A DNA stretch of 64,000 nt from Avena insularis (GCA_023614405.1 CM042693.1:158984731-159048730); one strand, 5' to 3'. Positions 1 through 10,625 are shown, numbered from the stretch's first letter. Translations and numbers: made by a program. The notes: a model not told the origin generated them from the sequence alone.

Positions 1-2789
1 GATGCCCGCCCGCGCCAGGATCCTCGCTACCGACCATCTCCGCGTCTACAAGTATCCCTGCAGGCGCTCGGACGAACCCTAGATCCCCTTTTTCCCATTT
101 CCCCGTGCCAACTCGAACCCTAGCCCGCCATGGCCATTGGCTAGTCGTCGTTGCCGGCCTCCCCGAGCCCATCCGACACCGCCACGAGCTCCGGCCTGCT
201 CCACTCCGTCCTCCTACAGAAGGAATTGACGAGGGGCGCTGTGATTCGTCGCCATCGACTGCTTCTTCCCCGACCCCGACGTGCTCCGCCGCTCGCCTCG
301 CCGTAGATTCCGTCCTCGCCTGGCTTCCCCGACGCTCCTGCAAGCATCGTGGTGAGCCCCCGGTGCTCAAGGCACCCTCCGCTTGCCCTCTAGCCTCTCG
401 TAGCCGTCGCGCACCGTCGATCTGCAAGCGTCGCTGCTGCCGCTCGTCGTTGACCAAGCTCCAGTGACCCTAGACCAGTGGCACCGCCAACCACGTGTTT
501 GCCTCGCCCAGCTGATTCGAACGCCCCCTCTCGCGTGTCCATGCACGCTTTGGATCGCCACCGACGACCACTATCTGGCGCTGACGTGGCGCTGACGCCA
601 GGCTTGCGTGGCTTGCTGAGGTGGCTTTGGGCCCAGCAATCAGTGGCTGGGTATGGCGTCTACCTCAGTGAGAAAAGTTAGGGATAGGACCCCGACGTCA
701 GCATGATGCAATATTTGCTTTTCCTTTTAATAAATGTTTTCTGGAATATAAATAAATACTTGTGGGCCACCCCTGCCAGCATTTTAACAATTTCAATAAA
801 TGTTTTCAGAAATGAATAAAACTATGACATGTGGGCCCAAGTTGGAAAATAATTTAAATATTCCAAAAAGATTTGAAATGAATTAAAAGTTGATAAATTC
901 ATAACTAATTCATTTTAAATCAGAAAAATACAAATAATATATCAAAATGATCAGAAAAATGAGTTCTACTTATTTAAGCTATAATCATACATTGATCAAC
1001 AACTTTAATGAAAAGTTTAATTACAGAACAAAATCAACCCCTCTCATGTGTTCCCGGAGTTTTCCGAGTTAGGGTTTTCAACCCTCGGAACCCCGTTTAA
1101 GTTGTCGAGCATGTTTTAGGGTTCCATTTCAATGCAATTCAACTTGTCATATCATCATACTTGTTTTAGCATTGCATCGATGCCATGTCTTGATTGTTGC
1201 CTTTCTTTCCGGTATCGGTTCTTCGCGATAGGATACGAACCCGAGGTTGAAGTCAACAACACTGAAGATCCATATCTGTCTACTGACGGACAAGGCAAGC
1301 GTATCCTCTCATTCTGAACCTACTTTTACAAATTATATTACTTTCTCGCTATGATGCACACGATTCCAATGTGGTCTTTTGTCAGTAGTTAGTGTTACCT
1401 ATCTGCTGCATACCTAGGTATGGCATCTGAGCGTTGCTAGAGGTTCTGACATTGACAACTTAGCCATGCATAGTATCAATGTCTGATCTATCCGAACGAT
1501 GAATCAGAGGTGCCGGAGAATCTAGAAAGGTAGGAGGTGGTGACATCATCGAAGGAGATAACTAATCATGCTAAGGCTTGTATGGGAGGCCACACTGCGT
1601 GTGGTTTTTGTAGTCCCATGCTCGAGGTCCCGAGTTCTTGCCTCTTGAACCAAGATGAGTGTACAACCACACGGGGCTATGGGAACCCCTCGATTGACTA
1701 ACTTTCCTAGTAGATTCCATGAGTCACATAGTTCGGGCTTTCCATTTGGCATACGCATTAAAAAACTTTTCGAAATGGGGAGGTGAAGGAGGTGCATCAT
1801 AACAGGTAGTGAAGCATGGACCGGGTTGCTTGGGGTAGATAGCGCCCCTTGTAAACCAACCTCGCCTCACATCTTTAAGTACCAGCTTCGGGATTCGACC
1901 CGTTACGGCGAAATCATACTTATTGCGTGACTCATGGTCTCGGCGAAAGAAAGGTAAAGGTCATGGTCAACCACCCTCTGCCGGCCTTCCAAGGAAGAGG
2001 GCTAATAATTTGGCATTAAGAGTCAGCTGGTACCTGTTGGTAAAGTTGTACACCCCTGCAGGGTATTAATCTTTTCGAAAATCCGTGTTCACGGTTATGA
2101 ACGACTTGAGAATGGACGTGACGATCATAAAGAACTTTAACCTAAGTAAAACTTGCTAATCCACGTGTGCTTAAGGATGCTTCCTCTGGGTTGAGGGGGT
2201 GATCCTAGATAGGAGGTTCTGATGAAGCTGGTGGTTATCAAGAAGTGATGAACAAGATGAACAAGTCGCTATCTTACCCCTTTCAAAAGATTCTGAGTAG
2301 ACGAGCCTCTTCTCCCTCTTGTTATATAAACAATAGTGGCTTTATGCAAAACAACTCCACCAGCCATAAGTCTTGTAGAGTACATTCTCGTACTTAGCCT
2401 TGCGCCATTGTTATTTTTCTACAGAGGATCTGGTTGCAACTGAAGGAGGATTCTACGTTGACATCGACGAGTAGTTGGGGGTCCCAGGTAGCAACCTGTG
2501 GACTATGGGATGGACATCGCTTTTGTTAATGTCCTCTTAGGCCTTTTGCTAAGTTGTTGTGTAGAACAACATAATTTTCTTTCGCTGTGTGATGTGATGT
2601 TGGGTCTATGACCTCTGGTTTGTAATAACTCTAATATCTCACTCTGCTAAGAGTTTAAACGTATGCTGTTGAATCCTGTGTTCTGTAATGTTACCGAATC
2701 ATACTGTGATCTTCCGTGTTTGGGAATGAACTTATCTTAGATGGATGATCTGAGGTTAGTTCAACCCTAACCCCCCGGGGGGTGCTACA
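1..2789 (+). repeat. LTR (3' portion), Gypsy/LARD-type family with TGTAACACC start
   Basis: This is the 3' part of a long terminal repeat. It aligns collinearly with 48047-49920: the stretch near 1020-1210 (CCCCTCTCATGTG onward, then TTGTCGAGCATG and CTTGTCATATCATCAT) recurs at about 49470-49650. It ends in GGTGCTACA, the complement-type end of a TGTAACACC LTR. The first 700 bases are GC-rich and gene-like in composition but carry no coherent protein. The 5' roughly 500 bases of the LTR lie outside the window. The family name is not certain. Confidence 0.72.
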
Positions 2790-3389
2790 CGGAGAGAGGA
2801 TAAGATCAGGGAAAGAGGAGAGGCGTGCATCGCTGGTTCTTATCCTCGCTCCAGAGCGGCGGCGTGCATTGCGGCGACGGGCGGCATCGGGTGGTTGTGG
2901 CGGCGACAGCGAGCAGCTCGACGTCGGGGACGAAGACAACAAACAGGTGAAGCGGTGCTGGGTCGGGGATGAGCCAAGGTGGGATGGCTGTGGGCGCGCG
3001 TGCGCGGCAGGAAAGGGAGGGAAGGTAGATGGGCTGCTAGGCTGTGGCATGGGTAGCTCTCTGCTTATTTTTTTTCTATAAACTTGTTTTTCCATTACTA
3101 TTTTTGTTTTCCTTTATGTAATTTCAAACTTTTTTGGATACTTTTAAAATACCAGGGACATTTATAAAATATATGAAATTATTGTACGGGCCCTTTTAGT
3201 TCAATTGGCCTCCAAACATTTTGGATTTTTCAAATATTTTCAAAACCACTTTGAAGGATTTCAAAGAGAGGGAAGATATTAGGGTTTTAGGGTTTTGTCC
3301 TTATTTTCTTGCATGCATTTTTAAAATAATGATGCTCATGAAGCATAAACAAACTCTAAATAGTATTTAGCGAAAACTGGGGTGTTACA
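2790..3389 (-). repeat. LTR 5' fragment, same family, inverted
   Basis: Read on the minus strand from 3389 this begins TGTAACACCCCAG and shares with the LTR start at 48047 the following landmarks: TTCATGAGCATCAT, AATCCCTTCAAAGTGG-like sequence, and AAAAGGGCCC. It therefore belongs to the same LTR family as 1-2789 but faces the other way. Only about the first 600 bases are present; the rest ends where the plus-strand LTR begins. The GC-rich segment 2790-3050 matches no protein. Confidence 0.7.
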
Positions 3390-3402
3390 ACTCTATCCCC
3401 TT
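3390..3402 (-). promoter_or_regulatory. Polypurine tract beside the LTR
   Basis: On the minus strand the 13 bases read AAGGGGATAGAGT and abut the LTR start TGTAACACC. This is the position and composition of a plus-strand-primer polypurine tract. It identifies 2790-3389 as the 3' LTR of a minus-strand element. Confidence 0.6.
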
Positions 3403-3407
3403 TATGA

Positions 3408-3426
3408 GAATCTCGACCCGAGATTC
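3408..3426. other. Perfect hairpin next to the polypurine tract
   Basis: GAATCTCGACCCGAGATTC has 8-base perfectly complementary arms around a 3-base loop, 18 bases inside the LTR boundary. The same hairpin with loop CCC lies at 30595-30613 at the equivalent place in another long-LTR element. Confidence 0.65.
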
Positions 3427-4540
3427 CTAAGGTAGGAAGAGAAGCAGAGAGATAAGGTAACAAGGTAACTCTAAGGGTGAGAGGGAAACAAACTAAAAAA
3501 CACATCAAGTACCTCATGGTCAAATCATAGATGGAGTGTTTAGAAACAACTCTGAGATGACGATCATGAAACACGTCAAGGTAATGGAGGAAACAAGAGG
3601 AGAAGGTTTCACATTTTTAGATATAAGGATTGAGACCATGGAGCTTATAGAAGAGTTTGAAGCTTCTGGGAAAGAAATCTTCCAACAGAAAGAACATGAC
3701 CACAGACTTCGATAGGGAACCTCTACTAAATGGCTTAAGTAGAAATTTCAGGTTGTAGAGATATGGATCAACAAAACCAAGTTGTTGAACTACTTTTGAA
3801 ACATAAGGGTCATTCTTTCATTCAACAGAAGGCCAAGACATAAAGGTGTTTTGTGGAGAGGACTCATAACAGTCACATGTAACATGTAACAAGAGAAACG
3901 TTTGATTACCAAAATTATAGTCACTCTTAAAACATGGTTGATAGAACGAAGGAAACTCTTTATTCATCCAAATCTATCAAAATCTTTGCCAAAGATAACG
4001 ATATCACTTTGCACCACTAAGATGAATAGTTAAGAAGATTCCTGATGACACGAGAAGAAAAAACTTCATTCTCAGACTTCAATTATTTGACACAACAAAA
4101 TGATTGCCAACATAAAGGGTCTAGAGGATCGACCAAGAAACATTTAGCAATGCTACTTTAAATGTTCTCCTTGATGTTCGAGACATGAGACATCAATTAT
4201 AGGTCGGACTTTGGATACAAAGGAAACCATGATAACAACTCCTATATTAAATTATAGAAGAAGCCTCATGAAGAGTGGTTGTTTTTCCTGATTCAAGAGA
4301 ATATGGCAAAAGTCACAACAACAGGTGGTCACCAACCCCGCCATCTCCACCAATGACCCGCGACTGCAGTACAATGCGGTCGTCGCCAAAGGCCAGTCAG
4401 TCTACTTGCGAGGCCACCTTATCAACACCCAGCAATGACGAGCTCGTCAGCCATACAACCTATCGTGGTATTGCCGATGAGTACGCCATGGAGGTGTCCT
4501 CACAGTGCGTGTTTAGAGACGTGGGGTAAGGCGGACGGTT
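3427..4540 (-). mobile_element. Decayed internal domain of a non-coding LTR element, plus unassigned sequence
   Basis: This AT-rich stretch follows the polypurine tract and hairpin and is best read as the 3' end of the internal domain of the minus-strand element. No reading frame of useful length or recognisable domain is visible. From about 4275 the composition becomes GC-richer; the 84-codon frame there (4275-4529, plus) has no recognisable feature and I do not call it a gene. Confidence 0.4.
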
Positions 4541-4996
4541 GACGGGTACGAGGTAACATAGCTTACTTAGGTTCATATCCCACAACGATGGTGGAATCCT
4601 ACTCCTGCTATAAATCACTATAATGGCAATACGTCGAGTTACAGGGATCGGTTCGCTGTGCGAGGTATGAGTTGTGTCTTTCTAACTTGTGCCCTAAAGG
4701 ATCCCATTGGCCCGACTTATATAGTCGCTAGGTCCTAGGTTTACAGGGAAAGTCCTAGCCGGATAGGTTACAGAGTCCTACACAGTATACAATCAGTCTA
4801 GCGCGTCTTGCACTCCAAGGCTCCGGGTACGTCGGTGACTCCTCCGTAGCCTTCCTTTATCTGGCTTGGGCCTCCCTTCTGGATCCATCTAACTGGGCCG
4901 CCCAGCAGGCCATGGCCCATGCTACCAACTGTGAGCCACTTGGGTTATCCAGATAGGAGACATGCTATGAGGATATCCATAAGCATATCCCCAATA
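4541..4996 (-). repeat. Probable 3' LTR of the Tat-lineage Gypsy element
   Basis: This stretch lies where the 3' LTR should be if pol at 9800-11809 is on the minus strand and the antisense gene separates pol from the LTR. At its right edge the minus strand reads CTAGGGGCTACTATTGGGG, resembling the GGGGGCTAC polypurine tract plus TGTTGGGG LTR start that I associate with grass Tat elements. The left end is guessed from a change in sequence character; no matching 5' LTR is in the window to fix the boundaries. Confidence 0.35.
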
Positions 4997-5009
4997 GTAG
5001 CCCCTAGAG
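4997..5009 (-). promoter_or_regulatory. Probable polypurine tract of the Tat element
   Basis: The minus strand carries TCTAGGGGCTAC here, immediately before the presumed LTR start. It resembles the motif repeated in the intron array at 7642-8040, where the minus strand reads CTTGGGGGCTACAG. Confidence 0.4.
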
Positions 5010-5594
5010 AACTCCAAGATCTTGCGCCATCTTGCCTCTTCAGATCGAATGCTCCGTCTAGATGGATGTCGGCAAATCGTCAAGCAATATCTTATAGTCC
5101 TTCCAAGAACCCTGCAATATTCTCCGTCTTCAACTTGTAAGTCAGAGAAATGTTGAATCTTCCATCGTACTCTTCTCGTAGCCAGACTAGATCCGTCCAA
5201 GCTAGAATATTCCGATGTGATGGTTCACCTGCTCGTGTCAGCTAGAACGACGTAGACATATGTCAGCGGCGCCTCGTAACTTACACAAGCATAGAACACA
5301 ATCATGTCAGTTTTTCCCGCGCGAAGGATATGAACCGTTGGCGGCGACGGTTGGTAACGTGGCAATATTTCCGTGCACGCGCCCGCACACATCGTTCACG
5401 CTCTAACCATTCGATCACCTTGCACGAATCTTGACGCTATGGTTATAAATTACAACTATGGTGGATTTTTACTTTTCTTCTCATTCTCCTCCTATGTCAT
5501 TGTCTTCCTCCTACGAGCAGCTCCTCGAGCCCTCCGCGCGTACGCAAAAAACCCTAGCCTCCCAATCCTCCTAGTCACCTCCTCTCCCATCTCA
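5010..5594 (+). promoter_or_regulatory. 5' region of the antisense gene with a TATA-like box
   Basis: No ORF is supported here. TTATAAAT at 5443-5450 is a plausible TATA box about 145 bases upstream of the chosen ATG at 5595, followed by a pyrimidine-rich leader typical of plant 5' UTRs. The frame stays open upstream to an ATG at 5373, but that would put the TATA-like box inside the protein, so the ATG at 5595 (context CTCAATGG) is preferred. Confidence 0.4.
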
Positions 5595-6239
5595 ATGGCG
5601 AGAAGGAGCTCTAACCCATCCATGGCGGCAGCGGCTGATGCTGCGGCGATGCCGGCGAGCGCCGTCCACGTGCCCCCGGAGGGCCTGTTTCTGCCCAATT
5701 CTGCGGTGGTGGAATCCACCGGTGGCGACCATAACCCAGCGGCGCTGGAGCTGCTGGAGGAAGAGGGCTATTCCCATAAGGGGGATTGGCACGGCTCTCA
5801 TATTACTAACATTGATATCAAGGAGCTGCTCATCGAAGGCTACCTCCCTGCGACGGAGGGGCTTGTCTGGCGGGTGGCGCCGGCCGGTGAGGTCACCCCT
5901 TGTCCCAAAGCCAGAGAGAAGGTGTACCTCAAAGCTCAACTGGTACGTGGCGTCTCCTTCCCCATCTCCGACTTCTTCCTAGCTGTCCTCAAACATTACC
6001 GGGTTCAACTTCAGAACCTTTCCCCAAATAGTATCCTTGCGCTTAGCAACTACGCGACGCTTTGTGAGGGTTACCTAGAGATTAGGCCTAGGTTAGAATT
6101 GTTCATCTACTTATTCACCGTCAAGAGGGAAGCCGGATCGAGCAAGGACGAGTTCAGGAATTGCGGGACAATTAGTTTTAAGATCCGGCCTGGCCGGCGG
6201 TTCCCCAACATCATCGGCCACGAGTCCTGCAAGAACTAG
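5595..6239 (+). CDS. Transposase_28-like ('putative gypsy type transposon') N-terminal domain
   Basis: The 214 codons from the ATG at 5595 start with an Ala-rich leader (MARRSSNPSMAAAADAA). They then show the family's signature: a region with LPATEGLVWRVAP (about residue 90-105), then VSFPISDFFLAVLKHY, the LSPNSILALSNYATLCEGYL core (about residue 140-165) and ELFIYLFTVKREAG. These match the usual order 'P.s.FF..vL..Y.iql..L.PN.il.ls.f..lCE.ylgi.p...L...lf' that I recall for this domain. The frame ends at TAG 6237-6239, where related proteins continue into a Trp-containing stretch, so this stop is probably a mutation. The name is historical; transposase activity is not implied. Confidence 0.7.
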   Translation: MARRSSNPSMAAAADAAAMPASAVHVPPEGLFLPNSAVVESTGGDHNPAALELLEEEGYSHKGDWHGSHITNIDIKELLIEGYLPATEGLVWRVAPAGEVTPCPKAREKVYLKAQLVRGVSFPISDFFLAVLKHYRVQLQNLSPNSILALSNYATLCEGYLEIRPRLELFIYLFTVKREAGSSKDEFRNCGTISFKIRPGRRFPNIIGHESCKN

Positions 6240-6399
6240 CAATAGACGTACTTCTACGGCCGTCCTAGAAGGAACATATCCGGATTTTGTCGATGGAGCT
6301 GCCGCCGAAGCCCCGACATGGAGATCCCAGGCCTCCCTTCCCTCTGACAACGACGCTTCCCACGCCATAAGGCGGATAGAGTGGTTTGTAGAGACGGGT

Positions 6400-6974
6400 C
6401 TGACCAGATTGGACCTGGCCATGTGCTGGTTCGTTAGGAGGATCCAGCATCTGCAACACCGCTCGAAGCTAATGCACCAGTACACCAAGGAGAGGAAGGA
6501 TAGCCTCCACATCTCCGAGGACAACTTATCGAGTGACTCCATCAAGCTCCATCTCAAGGACATCGGCAAGGTGAAGGACATGAAGCGTGGCTTCGCCATC
6601 ACCTACGACATGTTCGAGGATTGCAAGTGCCCAGACGTACCTATTTATTTTCCGTGTATGACATATACTCTAGTTCTTTCGTCTAGCCATTATCATCTCA
6701 TCTAACACTTTGGGATTTCACTTAACAGCTTAAAAGTCTAGAGGAGGATGACATGGCTATCCAAATCTATGACCCCAAGATGAAGGAAGTCCCCGTCGTG
6801 TCCGACGACGATGCCCCGTTGGTGTGTAAGCGGAAGAGCTCCACCTCTGACGCTGCCGCCGGAGGCAAGAAGAAGAAGACGGAGGGTGGAGCCTCCAAGA
6901 AGACTACCGCTGCCCTGGAGGCGGATAAAAGAAAGATTACGGGGATCCCTTTCACCAAAGCACCCACTGTTGTG
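6400..6974 (+). pseudogene. Middle exons of the aORF: domain tail and basic lysine-rich segment
   Basis: From 6409 an open frame reads DLAMCWFVRRIQHLQHRS, which is the continuation of the Transposase_28-like domain. It ends near 6638 at a likely splice donor (GTACCTATT). A second exon from about 6729 (after TTAACAG) encodes an acidic stretch (VPVVSDDDAP) and then a strongly basic run (GGKKKKTEGGASKK), which could act as a nuclear localisation signal. It ends at about 6972 at GTAAGC. Intron edges were judged by eye. Confidence 0.55.
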
Positions 6975-7641
6975 TAAGCATCCTTTCCTCCGACATTGTC
7001 CATTGCTCATCTTTTTCTTGTACTTATACTTTTGCACGTTTCAGGAAGAAGGCCAGTATCAGTTTGAAGAAGACCTCCAAAACATCGGGGGCTTCTAAAA
7101 ACATTAAAGATATGTTGCACCGAGATGTGTTGCACCAAGCATCTCTCGCCATCGCCCCTACCACTCCTAGCGTCCAGCCTGCCACCGCTCCGACAAGCTC
7201 TTCGGCCAAGGATGCATCTGGCCCTTCCGCCTTGGAAGTGGACCCAACTACCTCCGTAGAACTTGTCGTTGCCGGCAAACAGGCGACACAAGAAAGTACT
7301 GCTTCCACAATGCCTGAAGCTCTGGCTAAGGATGCCATCGGTATTAGTAAGGCGATGGTGGTAGGCGGAACGTCACTCGAAGGTGGCGCCTCTGCACCCA
7401 GGACCTCCACAGAGCTCCCGAAGATAGTCTACCTAGCGCTTATGCCGAGTAGCTCAACTCTGGTTCCTGGTGCAGTGCCGACATCTCCAACTTGCGGTCT
7501 TGAGGAGCTCCTCATGCAAGCTGATATCCTGCGAGGAAATATCCTTTCCTTCAGCAAGATATATGCCGAGAGCGCCACCAATCTCAAGATCATCGCACTT
7601 TTAAGTTTTATTTGCCTTTTGCATTTCATATGAGTATCCCA

Positions 7642-8040
7642 CTGTAGCCCCCAAGGATTTAGACGGAAAACCATAGGTCTTTGCATCTGAATGCTCTTAG
7701 AGTGACTAAACTAGAAAACTTCTCACTGTAGCCCCCAAGTATTTAGTTTGAATGAATTATTCCGAGTAGATACTTTCAGAGTAGCATACGCACAGTTTTG
7801 TAAAATACAATATTGTAGCCCCCAAGCTTCTAGTTGAAAACTAAATTAGTTCCGACTAGATGCTTAAAGAAAGATTAAGCATACTTGCTGAATTAAAAAC
7901 TCGTACTGTAGCCCCCAAGCTTCTAGTTGTAAACTGAATTAGTTCCGACTAGATGCTTTAAAAAGAGACTAAGCAACTTCCGAGTTAAAAACTCTCACTG
8001 TATCCCCCAGGCATCTAGGTGGATAGTTATCCGTCTAGAT
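7642..8040 (-). repeat. Five-unit tandem array with polypurine-like motif
   Basis: Units begin with (C/T)TGTA(G/T)CCCCC at 7642, 7726, 7813, 7916 and 7998, giving spacings of 84, 87, 103 and 82 bases. Most also share CTTCTAGTTG..AACT and TTCCGACTAGATGCTT. On the minus strand, which is the sense strand of the retrotransposon, each unit start reads CTTGGGGGCTACAG or a variant. The array sits between aORF exons, so it is most simply an intron of that gene. Confidence 0.8.
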
Positions 8041-8626
8041 GCTCCAAGTAGACTATGTGGTTATGATCTTCTTGTCACAGAATGAGAATGCTCGGAGAGG
8101 CGTCGCCAATGAGAAGTTCCACAAGATGCGCGCAGAGCAGGAAGCCAAAAAGGGTAAAACTGCCTTCTTGAAGGAACAAATCACCAAGAGCAAGAGTCTA
8201 TTTTTCCTTTCGTTTTTGTACTCCGACTTGGTATTGTGTCGTCACTCTCCGACTACTCACTGTGTACTGTTCTTTTTCCGACTTGCTGAATCCATTGCCA
8301 AGGCAAAGGACATTGTTGAGCAATCCAAGCACATTGAGTTGCTGGATAGCAAAAACAAGATCCTTAAGCAAGAGAGGACTGATACCTTGAAGATGCACGA
8401 GGAGTCCATGGCGGCCCTACAGGAGTCTGCCAATACGGAGATCAACCGTTTGAAGGAAGAGATTGCGATGCTGAAAGAGCAGAAGAAAGCTGCCGATGAG
8501 CAAAATCAGCGCAATCTTGAAGCATACAAGATCCTCCGACAAGAATGGGACTCCATGGCGGAGACGCTCCAGCAAGATGAGGCATCTTTGGTAAGTGATT
8601 CTCCATCTTGTACTTCTGTAAGTTAG
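8039..8626 (+). CDS. Coiled-coil exons of the aORF
   Basis: The open frame encodes NENARRGVANEKFHKMRAEQ, then an inserted hydrophobic stretch that looks like a retained intron (about 8194-8282), then a long charged coiled coil. In the coil, SIAKAKDIVEQSKHIELL and EINRLKEEIAMLKEQKKAA show regular heptad spacing. The exon probably ends at GTAAGT 8590. The first in-frame ATG at 8039 is upstream of the inferred splice acceptor (CTTGTCACAG near 8063-8072) and is not likely to be a real start. Confidence 0.55.
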   Translation: MLQVDYVVMIFLSQNENARRGVANEKFHKMRAEQEAKKGKTAFLKEQITKSKSLFFLSFLYSDLVLCRHSPTTHCVLFFFRLAESIAKAKDIVEQSKHIELLDSKNKILKQERTDTLKMHEESMAALQESANTEINRLKEEIAMLKEQKKAADEQNQRNLEAYKILRQEWDSMAETLQQDEASLVSDSPSCTSVS

Positions 8627-9200
8627 GTACTTTGAAGTTTTGTGTTATTGAACTCATGTGTTCCTTTGTCGGAATTGCATCTCATATTGGTTTGACCAAG
8701 TCGCCTCCTCTGCCAAAGGAATGCATGGTCCTCGCCGGCAACTTTATCAGCACCGTCGTCAAGCAAGCCAAGGAGATCGCCAAGCCTCTCAACATTAATA
8801 TCAAGCTAGTGGACTCCGTGATGAAGTTCTCGAAGATCTTGTGTTAAGGCCCCGAGCGTATTGTAATCTGGAAAGCTTCATGTACCCGGGCTGGCGCAAG
8901 GATGGCGCTGGAAATGGTCAAGGCTCACTACGAGAACGCCGACATCACCACGGTAACCTCAGGTCTCCCCGACGTAGATGATGAAGGCCAGAAGATTGAC
9001 CACAAGGCTATCTGGTCATCGCTTTGGGTTTTGACACGAGGGTTGCCGAGTTGGTCGATCACAACGTCTTCGTGCCTCTAGAGATAATTGACGGCGACCA
9101 CCAGAGTTCCTCCGAGTCCCTCAAGACCACCGACTTCGAGGAAGATGACTCTCCTACTGCCGACGATGCTGCATCAAAGTCTCCTTCACTAGAGGAATAA

Positions 9201-9799
9201 AAAACACTTTGTAATATTTGTTTTCTCTGGTTTGGTGTATGTGGAAAAACTACTATGTTATCTTAAGGCGGATAAACAATAGGTGTAATTTCCTGCTACT
9301 CAAGTACTGGTTCCAGCATGTAATTATTTTTTAAGCAAGTGCTGGCTTATCCATTACTCTGTTTTTTATGCTTGACCTTTCGTGAGTCGGAAGACTCATA
9401 GTGGGAACCATGCGCTTAGGTGATGATGCCAAATGGCACCGTAAAAAACCTAAGCACAAAATTGCCGACAACAAGTGCCAAAATTCACTACTCCAGAATC
9501 CACATAAAAATGACAAAGAACGTGTAGACCAGAAAACTTAAGCTAATGCCCGTAGGCAGAATTTTCACAAGTGCAAATGCAAAGCTTGCGCATAAAGGTT
9601 TTATACGATCCAAAAATGAACACTAAAGGAGGTAAAAGACTCAGAAATATGAGTGAACCAGAGAGCTTTATTGCATTTATCATATAAGAGGTACATAGTA
9701 GATAAAAATATGCTAAGTGTAAAAAGGACATAGCTGTGCTATGTTCCATGGCCGATCAAGCTCCGGGTAGTCATCCTCCGGATCACGTCGCTTATGCTT
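9201..9799. other. Spacer between the aORF and pol, no gene seen
   Basis: This stretch would hold the convergent 3' ends of the plus-strand aORF and the minus-strand pol. It is AT-rich, with short frames only. AAAAAACACTTTGTAATA just after the aORF stop could be part of a 3' UTR; I see no defined terminator. Confidence 0.4.
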
Positions 9800-9989
9800 A
9801 TGATCTTTGCTGGGTCTATCCTCAAGTTCAAGATTGTCAACAAGGTAGTAAGACCCATTAAGAAGCACCTTGCTTATGATGAACGGTCCTTCCCATGGCG
9901 GGATAATTTGTGTGACTTCTTCTGCTTAAGTCGGAGCACCAGATCCCCCTCTTTAAACGAGCGATGCCGAACGCGGCGACTATGGTAGC

Positions 9990-10625
9990 TGTGTAGCTTC
10001 TACTAGTAGATGGCGGATCTTTGGCATGCGAAGAAGCGCTCTTCCTCGAGAAGGTCCACATCTAGGCGTCTGGATTCTTCAGCGTCATCTTCGTCGTAGG
10101 AAGAAACTCGTGGTGAATCGTGAAGGATGTCAGAAGGCAGGATGGCTTCTGCTCCATATAACATGAAGTAAGGGGTATAGCGGGTGGATCTGTTGGGTGT
10201 AGTTCGTAAACTCCACAGCACAGATGGTAGTTCCTCTGCCAGGCTCTAGTTGCTCTATGTAGCGGTGCCTCAAGACGTGGCTTGATTCCCTGCAGAATTA
10301 ATCCACTGGCTTGCTCAACTTGGCCATTGTACTTTGGGTGTGCCATAGATGCTAGGTCAAGTCGGATGCCCTTGTCCCAAAAATAAGCTTCCACTTCTCC
10401 GAGTGACAAGTTGTTTCTGTTGTAGGTGATAATGCTATGTGGGAGACCAAATCTCACCACTAGATCCCGGACAAACCTAAGGGCAGTTGCCCCATGAAGC
10501 TTTCTAATGGGTTTAGCTTCTATCCATTTGGTGAATTTATCAACCGCTACTAGCAGTTGCGTAAACCCACATGGTGCCATCTGTAATAGACCAACCATGT
10601 CTATCCCCAGACTGCAAATGGCCAA
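9990..10625 (-). pseudogene. Integrase core and C-terminal part of pol
   Basis: The minus strand encodes IDMVGLLQMAPCGFTQLLVA, where related proteins have the catalytic D-x-x-G; here Asp is kept. It then has FTKWIEAKPIRKLHGATALRF, VRFGLPHSIIT, and a segment (MAHPKYNGQVEQ) matching the third catalytic motif that normally reads HPQ.NGQ.E. The second Asp region reads IITYNRNNL where intact elements have a D.G motif, so the active site is damaged. The frame breaks near 10230 and resumes at 10221 with the post-core LRTTPNRS segment. Confidence 0.72.

Larger units (their letters stand above)
5595..9200 (+). pseudogene. Antisense additional ORF (aORF) of a Tat-lineage Gypsy element, multi-exon, broken
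   Basis: A gene of at least five exons lies antisense to its host retrotransposon. The parts in order are: an N-terminal 'putative gypsy type transposon' (Transposase_28-like) domain; a lysine-rich, low-complexity segment (about 6729-6974); an Ala/Ser/Thr/Pro-rich linker (about 7045-7580); a charged coiled coil (8073-8590); and a C-terminal acidic tail ending at TAA 9198-9200. Introns are inferred from GT/AG-like edges near 6639-6728 and 6973-7044, a long intron at about 7580-8072, and GTAAGT at 8590. The frame is broken by two TAG codons at 6237 and 6243, by a shift near 6300-6360 and by more breaks after 8840. Known from the literature on plant Ty3/Gypsy elements: Tat lineages often carry extra ORFs, some antisense, between pol and the 3' LTR. 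Function unknown. Exact splice sites are inference. Confidence 0.65.

Noticed and set aside
105..681. 120- and 67-codon frames at the window start
   Set aside because: Inside the GC-rich part of an LTR; low-complexity Arg/Ser/Pro composition and no match in frame to the related LTR at 48314-49130.
4275..4529. 84-codon plus-strand frame
   Set aside because: No domain, atypical composition, and it lies in a junction of decayed elements; could be chance.
7642..8040. CRISPR-like array
   Set aside because: Units are contiguous diverging tandem repeats without constant spacers, in a plant retrotransposon intron.
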